DNA of 64,000 nt. It comes from VXRJ01 sp965246995. GTDB lineage: Bacteria; Acidobacteriota; Vicinamibacteria; Vicinamibacterales; UBA8438. The notes under the pieces are model-generated. The model was not told the origin of the DNA and ran no database searches. It worked only from the letters and a program-made list of their open reading frames with translations. Of this stretch, positions 41,677-49,705 are shown in pieces. Position 1 is the first letter of the stretch. Every line of letters starts with the position of its first letter. Location: the NCBI GenBank assembly GCA_965246995.1, contig OZ252008.1, forward strand, positions 4,340,001 through 4,404,000, given 5' to 3'. The position numbers and the translations under genes are program-made.

Positions 41677-41990
41677 CTCGATTGTTGGCTTCGGGCAATT
41701 GGACGAGCAAGCTGGGCGGGCTTGAAGACATCGAACACAACAACCTGGAATCGCTCACCGAGAGCTCATACGGCCGGCCGCTTGTGTTTCTTCGGAGGGC
41801 CAGAATCACCCCCCTCCCGGCGTTAACCTGATCAGTCAGGCAGTTGGCCAAGTGATGAGACGGTGTCGGCGGGACTAGAAGCGCCAAGCGTCATAACCGA
41901 CGCACCGGACTCCGGCACACGCCGTTTGAGTTGCCCCAGCAATTGAATCGTCCAGCGTGATCGCTGTCCGCATGATGTACGCTCCGATTC

Positions 41991-42383
41991 GTGACCTCAT
42001 CATCGAGTGACCAACGGCGAGTCCGAATCACCGCCGGTGACGTCACCGTCCAGGCGACGTTCAACGGTTCGGCGACGGCCGACGCGTTCTGGAACGCGCT
42101 GCCGATCACCAGCCGCGTCCAGACCTGGGGCGATGAGATCTACTTCGGCATCCCGGTCCATGCCGAGGAGGCGGACGACGCACAGGCAACGGTGGACAAG
42201 GGAGCGGTGGCGTACTGGCCTCCCGGCCATGCCCTCTGCCTCTTCTGGGGTCCAACACCGACGAGCCAGGGCAACGAGATCCGCCCCGCCAGTCCCGTCA
42301 ACGTCATCGGCCAGATCGTCGGCGACGCGACCGTTCTCGCTCGGGCCGCCGACGGCGCCACGATCTCTGTCACACGGGCGTAG
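41991..42383 (+). CDS. Cyclophilin-like fold protein (TM1367 type)
   Basis: 130 residues from a GTG. It shows the pattern of the small cyclophilin-like family: F-W-N-A-L-P-I-T near 34, T-W-G-D-E-I-Y-F-G-I-P-V, A-V-A-Y-W-P-P-G-H-A-L-C-L-F-W-G-P-T-P-T-S, N-E-I-R-P-A-S-P-V-N-V-I-G. These are single beta-barrel proteins; the cyclophilin peptidyl-prolyl isomerase residues are not kept, so they may bind a small ligand. No signal peptide, so cytoplasmic. It stands alone between the IS-disrupted patch and a convergent amidohydrolase. The start codon is the least certain part. Confidence 0.8.
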   Translation: MTSSSSDQRRVRITAGDVTVQATFNGSATADAFWNALPITSRVQTWGDEIYFGIPVHAEEADDAQATVDKGAVAYWPPGHALCLFWGPTPTSQGNEIRPASPVNVIGQIVGDATVLARAADGATISVTRA

Positions 42384-42424
42384 CCAATACCGGAACCGTC
42401 TCGTCGCCCGTCAAGAGGACGGCA

Positions 42425-43840
42425 TCACCGCAGTCCGACGAGCCCCTTCACCGATTCCGCCAGCGCCGTCGCGTCGTAGCCGACCCCTTCCTTGAAGACC
42501 AGGGTCACGTTGCGGATTTCCGCCTCCCGCCGCACCGGATCGCCATCTATGACGACCAGATCGGCCAGCTTGCCCACCTCGATCGAGCCGAACTGGTCGT
42601 CCTCGCCCAGCACGCGAGCGCCGTTCAGCGACATGATCTGAATGACCTGCTCCGGGCTGAACCCGGACTCCAGCAGCAGCTCGTAATTGCGCTGATCGCC
42701 GTAGCCCGGCAGCGCCCCACCCATCCCGGTCGGGTCGACCCCGGCCGCGAGCAGTCCGCCCGCTTCGACGAACATCCGCTCGAACGCCTGCGCCTTCGGA
42801 AACAGCGTGGCCATCGGCGCGTCGTCGCGCGAGGCGACGTCGGCGCGCGACTGCAGGTACTCGTCGCGCGCGCCCGGGGCGAGCATGTCGAGCACCCGCT
42901 GTTCAAGCGGCGGACGGTTGGGAACGGCGAGCTCGTAGACGGGAAGCGTCGAGGTCATGGCGACACCCTGCTCGACCATCGCGCGGATCGTGGCCGCCAC
43001 CTCTTCGCCCTCGAGGTCGACCTCCAGCAGGCTCCGCTGCACACCCGGGGGGCAGATGCCGGGCTCCTTGCCCGCCACGTAGTCGCTGTTGGTGAAGAAG
43101 CCGTGCTCGATGTTGTCGATGCCGAGAGCCACCGCCTCCTGGAACGAGATCGAGCAGAGGTGGCCGGTGACCTTGACGCCGAGCCGATGCGCCTCGTCAA
43201 CCGCCGCGGCCAGTTCCTCGTCACCTATTCGGGTGTAGGCCTTGAACCAGTCAACCCCCTCGGCGGCCCAGTAGGCGACAACACGGCGTGCGTCCTCCGG
43301 GGTCCCGACCTGGAACATCTGCGACATGGCGCCGGCGCCGGACAGATAGGGACCGGTGATGAACATCCGCGGACCGATTTCGCGCCCGTCCTGGATCGAC
43401 CGCTTGAGATTCAGCTCGCTGTAGGGCGAGAAGGCGCCGGTGGTGCGGATGGTGGTCACTCCACTGGCCAGGTACAGGCGCGGCGCGCTGAAGTTCAGCT
43501 GCACCCGGCGGGTGCTGGTCATGTAGAAGGTGTGGTCGTGCAGACCGACGAAGCCGGGCACCACCGTGTGCCCGTCGAGGGCAAGGAGACGCGCGCCGTC
43601 CGGGACGTCGACCTCGGCGTCGGAGCCGACCGCGGCGATGCGGCCGTCCTGAATCAGGATGGTCTGTCCGCTGACGACGGGCCCGCCGGTCCCGTCCACC
43701 ACCTGCACGCCGGTCAGCGCTACCGTCGGCTCGTCGACCTCGACGAACTGCCGCACGGCATCGGAAAGTGCGTCGGCCGGCTGCGCCGCGCACGGGAGTG
43801 CCGCGGCGAGAACTACGAGCGTGGCAATGAGGAGCCGCAT
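42425..43840 (-). CDS. Secreted amidohydrolase
   Basis: 471 residues with signal peptide (ends C-A-A-Q). It is an imidazolonepropionase/prolidase-type amidohydrolase: the opening strand L-T-G-V-Q-V-V-D-G-T-G-G-P-V, metal site G-F-V-G-L-H-D-H, further ligands in V-T-G-H-L-C-S and N-I-E-H-G-F-F, the Asp in A-A-G-V-D-P-T-G, and the closing G-S-I-E-V-G-K-L-A-D-L-V-V-I-D-G-D-P. Such secreted enzymes hydrolyse dipeptides or cyclic amides. The ATG at 43840 has a GGGAGGA site; the frame is open far upstream but only as antisense of the next gene. It follows the multicopper oxidase gene by 44 bases and is probably in its operon. Confidence 0.88.
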   Translation of the reverse strand: MRLLIATLVVLAAALPCAAQPADALSDAVRQFVEVDEPTVALTGVQVVDGTGGPVVSGQTILIQDGRIAAVGSDAEVDVPDGARLLALDGHTVVPGFVGLHDHTFYMTSTRRVQLNFSAPRLYLASGVTTIRTTGAFSPYSELNLKRSIQDGREIGPRMFITGPYLSGAGAMSQMFQVGTPEDARRVVAYWAAEGVDWFKAYTRIGDEELAAAVDEAHRLGVKVTGHLCSISFQEAVALGIDNIEHGFFTNSDYVAGKEPGICPPGVQRSLLEVDLEGEEVAATIRAMVEQGVAMTSTLPVYELAVPNRPPLEQRVLDMLAPGARDEYLQSRADVASRDDAPMATLFPKAQAFERMFVEAGGLLAAGVDPTGMGGALPGYGDQRNYELLLESGFSPEQVIQIMSLNGARVLGEDDQFGSIEVGKLADLVVIDGDPVRREAEIRNVTLVFKEGVGYDATALAESVKGLVGLR

Positions 43841-43884
43841 GGTGAATTCCTCCCGGCCGTGCTGTGGACGGCCCCTCCCGACGG

Positions 43885-46068
43885 TTAGCGCCCTCCCGGC
43901 GGCGGGCCGCCCGCGACGTCGAAGACCAGCTTCATGCCTGATTCCAGATGCTCGGCGATGTGGCAATGTAGCATCCAGCGTCCGGGATTGGACAACTCCA
44001 GAAGCAGGTCGGCGGTCGACCCGACCGGGAGCAGCGTCGTGTCCTTCCAGACCATGTTGTCGCTGGGTACGCCGTCGCGGCTCAGCACCAGGAAGCGCTG
44101 GCCATGGATATGGACCGGGTGCTGCATGGCGTGCACCGCCCCGCGATCGTTGCGCAGCCGAATCCTGACCACGTCGCCGCGGGTGAAGCGCCAGTCGATG
44201 GCGTCGTTCTCGAGGCCGGTGTCCAGGTCGCGCAGAATCCACCGGACACGGTCGGCGGTCGTGACCCAGTTCATGCGCGGCATCGTGCCGCTCCACTCCA
44301 CGGGGTTGAAGAACGACCGGTCCAGGTTCAGCAGCGGTTCCAACGGGTCCGGCAGGTCGCCGATCTCCAGCGTCAGCAGGAGCCGGTGGTCGACTGGACG
44401 ATCGAACTCATCCCGGTAGCGCTCGATGTCGGCCGCGACGTCCGCATGGCTCCGGAGCTCCCGGAAGCTTGTCCCGTGATCCGGCGTGGCCGGTGTGTCG
44501 GCTACCGTGACGGTACCGAGCGCCGCATCGTCGGCGAAGTAGTTCCCATAAACATGGTCGATGCCCTGAACCCGGTTGACAAACGCGATCTCGCCCGGGG
44601 TGTCGAAGTGGACCTCGACGATGTAGCGCTCAGCCGGCGCGATGACCACGCTGTCGACCCGGGTCTGCCGCTCGAACTTCCCCACGTCGGATGCCACCAG
44701 CTTGATCGCGGCGTCGCCGAACGACACGTTGAAGGTACGGGTGTTCGAGACGTTGGTCAGAAAGAAGCGGACGACCTCCCCGCGGTCGACGGCCAGGTGG
44801 TAGTCCGGCTCGCCGTTGACGAGCAACAGGTTGCCGAAGCGGCCCATCAGCGCATGTGTGGCCCGGTCGCGACCGAACGGCGCGAGGCCCGTTTCGTCGA
44901 TGAGGAGATCGTCCAGCATCAACATCTCCTCACGGTTGGCCGGACCGAAGTAGTCGGGGTCGGCGGCCTCCACCCGCAGGGAGCCGTATAGCCCCAGGTC
45001 CTGTTGGACATCCTCGCGGTGATGCGGGTGATACCAGTAGAGGCCCGCGTCCGGGAAGTGAATCCGGTACTGGAACGTCTCTCCCGGCGCGATGGGATCC
45101 TGTGTCAGCCCGGGTACGCCGTCGAAGCGGTTCTCGAGCCGGATGCCGTGCCAGTGGACGGCGGTCGGCAGGTCGATCCGGTTGGTGACGTTCACCGTGA
45201 TCGTCGCCGCTTGCGGAACCTGTATCAGCGGTCCGGGATATTGCCCGTTGAAGCCGTACATCGTGAACGTGCGGCCATTGATGGTGCGCGCGACGAGTCC
45301 CGCCTCCAGATCGAGCGTGCCACCGTCGCCCAGCCGGACGATCTCGCGCGGGCGCGCCGTGGGCAGCGGACCTGTTGCCGACGGCAGGAACGGATCGACA
45401 GCCGGAGCGAGCCGGCTGACGCCCGGCATCATCGCCACCGACGGGTGCATCGGTGGGCGCGTCCAGCCGCGGGCGGTCGGCGGCAGCGTGGCGGCGCCGA
45501 CCATCCCGGTCAGGGCCAGCAGATCCTCCGGCTCCATCCGCATGCCGGCGGACGTTCCGCGCAGGACGATGCGCCCCTCCCAGGCGGAGGCAGCCAGGTC
45601 AGACTCGGCGGTGACGAGCACCAGAAACTTGTCGAGGTCTACTGGCCCGATTGCCGTGCGGCCGTTCGCAACCGGCCCCAGGTTCAGTATGGGCCGCAGC
45701 CACGGCGTTGTGGCCCAGGCCACGTAGCCGCTGTAGTCGCCGAGTCCCGCCGGGTCGGGCAAGCCGTCGAGGTGGATGTTGAAGTCGAACCGGTGGTGGC
45801 CGTCCACGGTGACGGCGGCGCCGAACGGCGAGGGTGACGCCGTCAGCTCGACGTAGCCCGAGGCGCCGGGGAAGTCGGGCGCGTGGATCAGCTCGATGCA
45901 GTACAGGTCCGGGTCAGCCCCCGCGCCGCGCGGATCCAGTGCGGGACAACCCAGGCCCGGACCGTCGGGCTGCCCGGCCGCTGCGAACGGCACCGTCCCC
46001 GGCTCTGTCAGCAGGCAGATCGCGAGGATCGCAGCTGGCGCGGCGGCATCAATCCACCGCAAGCCCAT
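43885..46068 (-). CDS. Exported multicopper oxidase with N-terminal CHRD-like region
   Basis: 727 residues with signal peptide (about 1-32). Residues about 50-220 form a beta-rich domain (G-Y-V-E-L-T-A-S, H-H-R-F-D-F-N-I-H-L-D-G-L-P-D) that resembles a CHRD-type extension. The laccase-like part then has all four copper motifs: H-W-H-G (about 306), W-Y-H-P-H-H (about 343), H-P-V-H-I-H-G (about 650) and H-C-H-I-A-E-H-L-E-S-G-M (about 697). The last one supplies the type 1 copper ligands, with Met as axial ligand. It should couple oxidation of phenols or metals to reduction of oxygen in the periplasm. The ATG at 46068 precedes the signal peptide. Confidence 0.88.
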   Translation of the reverse strand: MGLRWIDAAAPAAILAICLLTEPGTVPFAAAGQPDGPGLGCPALDPRGAGADPDLYCIELIHAPDFPGASGYVELTASPSPFGAAVTVDGHHRFDFNIHLDGLPDPAGLGDYSGYVAWATTPWLRPILNLGPVANGRTAIGPVDLDKFLVLVTAESDLAASAWEGRIVLRGTSAGMRMEPEDLLALTGMVGAATLPPTARGWTRPPMHPSVAMMPGVSRLAPAVDPFLPSATGPLPTARPREIVRLGDGGTLDLEAGLVARTINGRTFTMYGFNGQYPGPLIQVPQAATITVNVTNRIDLPTAVHWHGIRLENRFDGVPGLTQDPIAPGETFQYRIHFPDAGLYWYHPHHREDVQQDLGLYGSLRVEAADPDYFGPANREEMLMLDDLLIDETGLAPFGRDRATHALMGRFGNLLLVNGEPDYHLAVDRGEVVRFFLTNVSNTRTFNVSFGDAAIKLVASDVGKFERQTRVDSVVIAPAERYIVEVHFDTPGEIAFVNRVQGIDHVYGNYFADDAALGTVTVADTPATPDHGTSFRELRSHADVAADIERYRDEFDRPVDHRLLLTLEIGDLPDPLEPLLNLDRSFFNPVEWSGTMPRMNWVTTADRVRWILRDLDTGLENDAIDWRFTRGDVVRIRLRNDRGAVHAMQHPVHIHGQRFLVLSRDGVPSDNMVWKDTTLLPVGSTADLLLELSNPGRWMLHCHIAEHLESGMKLVFDVAGGPPPGGR

Positions 46069-46177
46069 CCGGCACCGTCCGCCGCAAGCCCGCCGCGTCG
46101 TCACACCACATTTCGTGCATGATGCCACGGGACAGCACGGCTGTGACGGACCGAGCGAAATCGGCACCGTAATGGCG

Positions 46178-46423
46178 TCAGTCGGTGAAGAACGCCGCTC
46201 TCAATTCCTCTTCGGGAACAAGCCGGCTAACGCGTCGGTAGATCGCGTGCACCGTGCCGAGGGGGAGCTGGCGGTGCATCGGAATGGTGACAACCTGCCG
46301 GTCGCCGGTCGACGAGAGCCGGACAAGAGTCGCGTGACTTCCCCGCGTGCGGTCAACTTCAAAGCCTGCGTCCTCCAGGACACGGACGATCTCCCGCGCC
46401 GTGAGGCGTCGGAGGCGCGGCAT
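46178..46423 (-). CDS. hicA: HicA mRNA-interferase toxin
   Basis: 81 residues with the double-stranded-RNA-binding-like HicA fold: L-T-A-R-E-I-V-R-V-L-E-D-A-G-F-E-V, the catalytic His in R-G-S-H-A-T-L-V-R, and V-T-I-P-M-H-R-Q-L-P-L-G-T-V-H-A-I. HicA cleaves mRNA independently of ribosomes when not held by HicB. The ATG shares one base with the hicB stop (TGATG), so translation is coupled. Here the antitoxin gene comes first, the reverse of classical hicAB. A longer upstream frame is antisense to hicB coding sequence and is ignored. Confidence 0.88.
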   Translation of the reverse strand: MPRLRRLTAREIVRVLEDAGFEVDRTRGSHATLVRLSSTGDRQVVTIPMHRQLPLGTVHAIYRRVSRLVPEEELRAAFFTD

Positions 46424-46983
46424 CAACGCCCGGACAAAGCGAACTCGTAGGTGATCGACAGTCGCGGCCGCGGCGAGAGTCCCAAGGCAGCCGGGTCCTC
46501 GTCCTCCATGTGCAGGTCTACAGCCTCGCGCAGACCGACCATCAACTCGTCCAGGGTGCGGCCCTGTGTGACGATCGCCACCTCCAGACACTCCGCCACG
46601 TACCACTCCTCGCTCTCCGTAACGACGGCATGAATCGTGGAAGGTACCGCTGGGGCCTCAACGAGGAACGCGGGCGAACTCTCGCGCACCAACATGGCGG
46701 CCGGCTTCGGCTTCTCGCGGGACCACGGACGGCGCCGGAATTCGGGTTCGATCCGGTAGATGCCACGTCCGACGCGGCGGAAGTAGCCCCAACGGTGCTG
46801 GTGGTGGGACGGCGCGTCGACGCAGCACCGACTGCCGACGTGAGTGCGGACGGAGGATTCGTTCAGGTGCGGCAGCGTCCGAACAACATCCAGAAGCGAG
46901 AACGTCCAGTCCTCTCCGGCCAGTTGCAACGCCGCTTCCAGCACTTCCTCCTGCACGGGACGACCGAGTCTGTCCTTGGCCAC
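46423..46983 (-). CDS. hicB: HicB antitoxin with an N-terminal winged-helix-like domain
   Basis: 186 residues. The C-terminal part (about 105-186) is a HicB pseudo-RNase fold: I-H-A-V-V-T-E-S-E-E-W-Y-V-A-E-C-L-E-V-A-I-V-T-Q-G and E-L-M-V-G-L-R-E-A-V-D-L-H. Ordinary HicB proteins have this first and a short DNA-binding helix at the C-terminus. Here about 100 residues precede it, with a helix-turn-wing look (L-L-D-V-V-R-T-L-P-H-L-N-E-S-S-V-R-T-H, then G-Y-F-R-R-V-G-R-G-I-Y-R). I infer that DNA binding has moved to the N-terminus. A near-consensus promoter with a palindrome lies just upstream. Confidence 0.82.
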   Translation of the reverse strand: MAKDRLGRPVQEEVLEAALQLAGEDWTFSLLDVVRTLPHLNESSVRTHVGSRCCVDAPSHHQHRWGYFRRVGRGIYRIEPEFRRRPWSREKPKPAAMLVRESSPAFLVEAPAVPSTIHAVVTESEEWYVAECLEVAIVTQGRTLDELMVGLREAVDLHMEDEDPAALGLSPRPRLSITYEFALSGR

Positions 46984-47015
46984 TAGCCGCTCCTATCGTG
47001 CGACGACTCGCAGCC

Positions 47016-47044
47016 AGTATAATCACGTGATGATATTGCGTCAA
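47016..47044 (-). promoter_or_regulatory. hicBA promoter with overlapping palindrome
   Basis: Read on the minus strand: TTGACG (47044-47039), 17 bases, TATACT (47021-47016), a near-ideal sigma70 promoter. Between them, abutting the -10 box, lies the perfect palindrome ATCACGTGAT (47022-47031), a natural HicB operator. The hicB ATG at 46983 is about 30 bases downstream, with AGGAGCGG before it. Confidence 0.7.
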
Positions 47045-47066
47045 ACGACGGCCGATCTCGGACCTG

Positions 47067-48542
47067 CTACGCGTCGATCCCTCCCATGCAGAGGTACTTG
47101 ATCTCGACGAAATCATCCATGCCGTACTTCGACCCTTCACGTCCGATCCCGGATTCCTTGACGCCGCCGAACGGCGCCACCTCGTTCGAGATGATCCCCT
47201 CGTTGACGCCCACGATCCCGTACTCGAGACCTTCTGAAACCCGCCAGACACGGCCGATGTCCCGGCTGTAGAAATAGGCCGCGAGGCCGAATTCGGTGTC
47301 GTTGGCCATGCGGATGGCCTCGTCCTCGGTCGAGAAACGGAACAGCGGCGCCACCGGACCGAACGTCTCCTCCCGCGCCACCGCCATCGCGGTGGTGACG
47401 CCGGTCAGGAGGGTCGGCTCGAAGAAGCTGCCGCCGAGAGCGTGCCGCCCGCCACCAACGGCAACCGTCGCCCCCTTGCCGACCGCGTCCGCGATGTGCT
47501 CCTCCACCTTCGCGACGGCGCGCATGTCGATCAGGGGACCCTGCTGCGTTCCGTCCTCCAGGCCGTTGCCGACCTCGAGTCCGGCGACCGCCGCAGCCAT
47601 CTTCGCGGCGAACGCATCGTAGATCCCGTCCTGCACCAGCACGCGGTTGGCGCAGACGCAGGTCTGCCCCGCGTTGCGGTACTTCGACGCCATCGCCCCA
47701 GCCACCGCCGCGTCGAGGTCCGCGTCGTCGAAGACGATGAACGGGGCGTTGCCGCCGAGCTCGAGGCTGACCTTCTTCACCGTCGACGCGCACTGCGACA
47801 TCAGCAGCTTGCCGACCTCCGTGGACCCGGTGAACGACAGCTTGCGGACGGTCGGATTGGAGGTGAGCTCAGCCCCCATGGGACCTGACGGCCCGGTGAT
47901 GACGTTGACCACGCCCGGCGGGATCCCCGCCCGGTCGGCCAGTTCCGCAAGCGCGAGGGCCGAGAAGGGCGTCTGCGAAGCCGGGCGAATGACGACCGGG
48001 CAGCCTGCTGCGAGCGAGGGGGCGCACTTGCGGGTGATCATCGCGGCCGGGAAGTTCCAGGGCGTGATCGAGGCGACGACCCCGATCGGCTGCTTCAGCA
48101 CCACGATCCGCTTCCCGGCCTGGGGATGATTGATGACGTCGCCGTAGACGCGTTTCGCCTCCTCCGCAAACCACTCGACGAACGATGCTGCGTAGGCGAT
48201 CTCGCCGCGCGATTCGGCCAGCGGCTTGCCCTGCTCGCTCGTCATCAGCACCGCGAGGTCGTCCTGATACGCCATCATCAGCTCGAACCACCGGCGCATC
48301 AGTCCCGCTCGCTCCTTCGCGGGGCGGGAGCGCCATCCGCGCCACGCCGCGTCGGCGGCCTCGATCGCGGCCCGGGTCTCCTCCCGGCCGAAGGCAGGGA
48401 CGGTGCCGATGGTTTCGCCCGTCGCCGGATTGTCGACCTCGATGGCGTTACCGCTCCGCGCGTCGATCCAGCCGCCGTTCACGTAGCACTGCTCGCGGAA
48501 GAGGGAGCGGTCACCGAGGTCTATCGTCGTCTTGGCATCCAT
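47067..48542 (-). CDS. gabD: NAD(P)-dependent succinate-semialdehyde dehydrogenase
   Basis: 491 residues of the aldehyde dehydrogenase superfamily, closest by eye to GabD. Landmarks: I-T-P-W-N-F-P-A-A-M-I-T-R-K, F-T-G-S-T-E-V-G-K for nucleotide binding, the catalytic Glu in L-E-L-G-G-N-A-P, the nucleophile in N-A-G-Q-T-C-V-C-A-N-R, E-E-T-F-G-P-V-A-P and P-F-G-G-V-K-E-S-G-I-G-R-E-G. It oxidises succinate semialdehyde to succinate in the cytoplasm, linking GABA or 4-hydroxybutyrate to the TCA cycle. The double Cys (T-C-V-C) is typical of the group. The ATG at 48542 has an AAGGA site; the longer frame upstream is antisense of the DUF420 gene. Confidence 0.9.
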   Translation of the reverse strand: MDAKTTIDLGDRSLFREQCYVNGGWIDARSGNAIEVDNPATGETIGTVPAFGREETRAAIEAADAAWRGWRSRPAKERAGLMRRWFELMMAYQDDLAVLMTSEQGKPLAESRGEIAYAASFVEWFAEEAKRVYGDVINHPQAGKRIVVLKQPIGVVASITPWNFPAAMITRKCAPSLAAGCPVVIRPASQTPFSALALAELADRAGIPPGVVNVITGPSGPMGAELTSNPTVRKLSFTGSTEVGKLLMSQCASTVKKVSLELGGNAPFIVFDDADLDAAVAGAMASKYRNAGQTCVCANRVLVQDGIYDAFAAKMAAAVAGLEVGNGLEDGTQQGPLIDMRAVAKVEEHIADAVGKGATVAVGGGRHALGGSFFEPTLLTGVTTAMAVAREETFGPVAPLFRFSTEDEAIRMANDTEFGLAAYFYSRDIGRVWRVSEGLEYGIVGVNEGIISNEVAPFGGVKESGIGREGSKYGMDDFVEIKYLCMGGIDA

Positions 48543-48644
48543 GGTCAGTCCTTCCTGGTGCAATCGTAATGCCGTGGCGGCGGACGTTGATCTCCGGCAC
48601 TGGTAGGCTAATCGGACCCCGGTCGACTTGCGGAAGGGTGTCAC

Positions 48645-49111
48645 ATGCCAACGGGTTTTCTCGGAACGCGCGCGGACGCCCTCATCGACCTCACCCTCGT
48701 GTTCTTCGTCGCCGCCCCGTTCCTGATGTCCCATGCGTTGCGACTCGCGGCGCGGCGCCGCCACCGGGCACACCGCAACTTCCAGGCGGGCCTGCTCGCG
48801 GCGGGGCTCGTTGCCGTCCTGCTGCTCGAAGGCAGCATTCGCTTCGGCGGGGCGATGGCAGCCTACTCCGAGAGCGCCTACTACCAAACACCGCTGCTCG
48901 TTGGGCTCTTCTACGTGCATCTCGGGGTCGCGATCCCGACGTTCATTGGCTGGTCCGTCCTGGCGGGCGTCTCCTGGCCCCGCTTCTCCCGCGTGCTGCC
49001 GGGGGACGCTTCAGCAGGAAGCATCGGTTCTGGGGGAAGCTCACGTTCGTTGGTCTGTTGCTCAGTTGCATCACCGGCGTCGTCCTGTACGTCCTGTGTT
49101 ACGCACTCTGA
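48645..49111 (+). pseudogene. DUF420 membrane protein with a frameshift
   Basis: The first frame gives a multi-helix membrane protein (L-I-D-L-T-L-V-F-F-V-A-A-P-F-L, H-R-N-F-Q-A-G-L-L-A-A-G, Y-V-H-L-G-V-A-I-P-T-F). At a run of five G (49001-49005) it leaves the DUF420 pattern. The neighbouring frame carries the true end: R-K-H-R-F-W-G-K-L-T-F-V-G-L-L-L-S-C-I-T-G-V-V-L-Y-V-L-C-Y, stopping at 49111. One inserted or lost G restores a protein of about 155 residues with five helices. It is either a real frameshift or a base-calling error in the homopolymer. DUF420 proteins are linked to heme-copper oxidase biogenesis. Confidence 0.75.
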
Positions 49112-49232
49112 CGCGTGCGAACGCAGGGGCGGGATCCACGCGGTCAGCCGAGCGACGCAGCACCACGGGATAGAATCGCCAAGCACCCCGCCGTCGCGGG
49201 GATGACGGGCAAGTCGGATTCAGAGGAGATCG

Positions 49233-49703
49233 ATGGCGCGCGTTGCGATCACGGTTAACGGGAAACGTCGGACAGCCGAGGTGGAACCGCGGCTGCTGCT
49301 GGTGCACTTTCTGCGGGAGAACCTCAATCTGACGGGGACGCACGTGGGATGCGACACCAGTCAGTGCGGGGCCTGCACCGTACTGGTGGACGGGCGGAGC
49401 GCGAAGTCATGCACCCTCTTTGCGGTACAGACGGATGGCTCGGAGGTGACGACGATCGAAGGACTCGCGCCGGACGGGCAACTCCACCCGCTGCAGGAAG
49501 GGTTCTGGGAGGAACATGGCCTGCAGTGCGGTTACTGCACGCCCGGGATGATCCTGTCCGCGGTCAATCTGCTGGCCGACAATCCGTCGCCGACCGAGCA
49601 GGAGATCCGCGACGGACTGGACGGCAACCTCTGCCGCTGCACCGGCTATCAGCACATCGTCAACGCGGTGCAGTACGCGGCGGCGCACGGCAAGTCGAAG
49701 TAG
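49233..49703 (+). CDS. coxS: CO-dehydrogenase-like small subunit, [2Fe-2S] protein
   Basis: 156 residues. Two iron-sulfur clusters are coded: a plant-type one (G-C-D-T-S-Q-C-G-A-C-T-V plus S-C-T-L-F) and an all-helical one (Q-C-G-Y-C-T-P-G-M and N-L-C-R-C-T-G-Y). It carries electrons from the molybdenum site to FAD in xanthine-oxidase-family enzymes. A GAGGAG site precedes the ATG. coxL starts 2 bp after the stop, so coxS-coxL-coxM is one operon. The order S-L-M differs from the M-S-L of classical form I operons. Confidence 0.92.
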   Translation: MARVAITVNGKRRTAEVEPRLLLVHFLRENLNLTGTHVGCDTSQCGACTVLVDGRSAKSCTLFAVQTDGSEVTTIEGLAPDGQLHPLQEGFWEEHGLQCGYCTPGMILSAVNLLADNPSPTEQEIRDGLDGNLCRCTGYQHIVNAVQYAAAHGKSK

Positions 49704-49705
49704 CA

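Larger units (their letters stand above)
39719..41831 (+). pseudogene. DUF7689-like gene split by an IS66-type element
   Basis: The first 100 codons (39719-40018) read L-F-P-N-L-N-A-R-N-H-R-I-T-S, Y-N-C-V-A-W-A-A-G-D and Y-G-D-D-G-Q-F-T-H-V-A-R-L. They then enter transposon DNA and stop after three more codons. The missing end lies beyond the element at 41685-41831: L-A-S-G-N-W-T-S-K-L-G-G-L-E-D-I-E-H-N and on to a stop. Removing the element and one 8-bp duplication joins the halves in frame into a 148-residue protein. The gene is therefore a recent knock-out, since the 3' half shows no decay. Its molecular function is unknown; it pairs with the gene just upstream. Confidence 0.85.

Noticed and set aside
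41611..41826. 71-codon plus-strand frame after the IS66-like element
   Set aside because: The correct frame here is the 3' half of the split DUF7689-like gene, one base off; this frame has no similarity.
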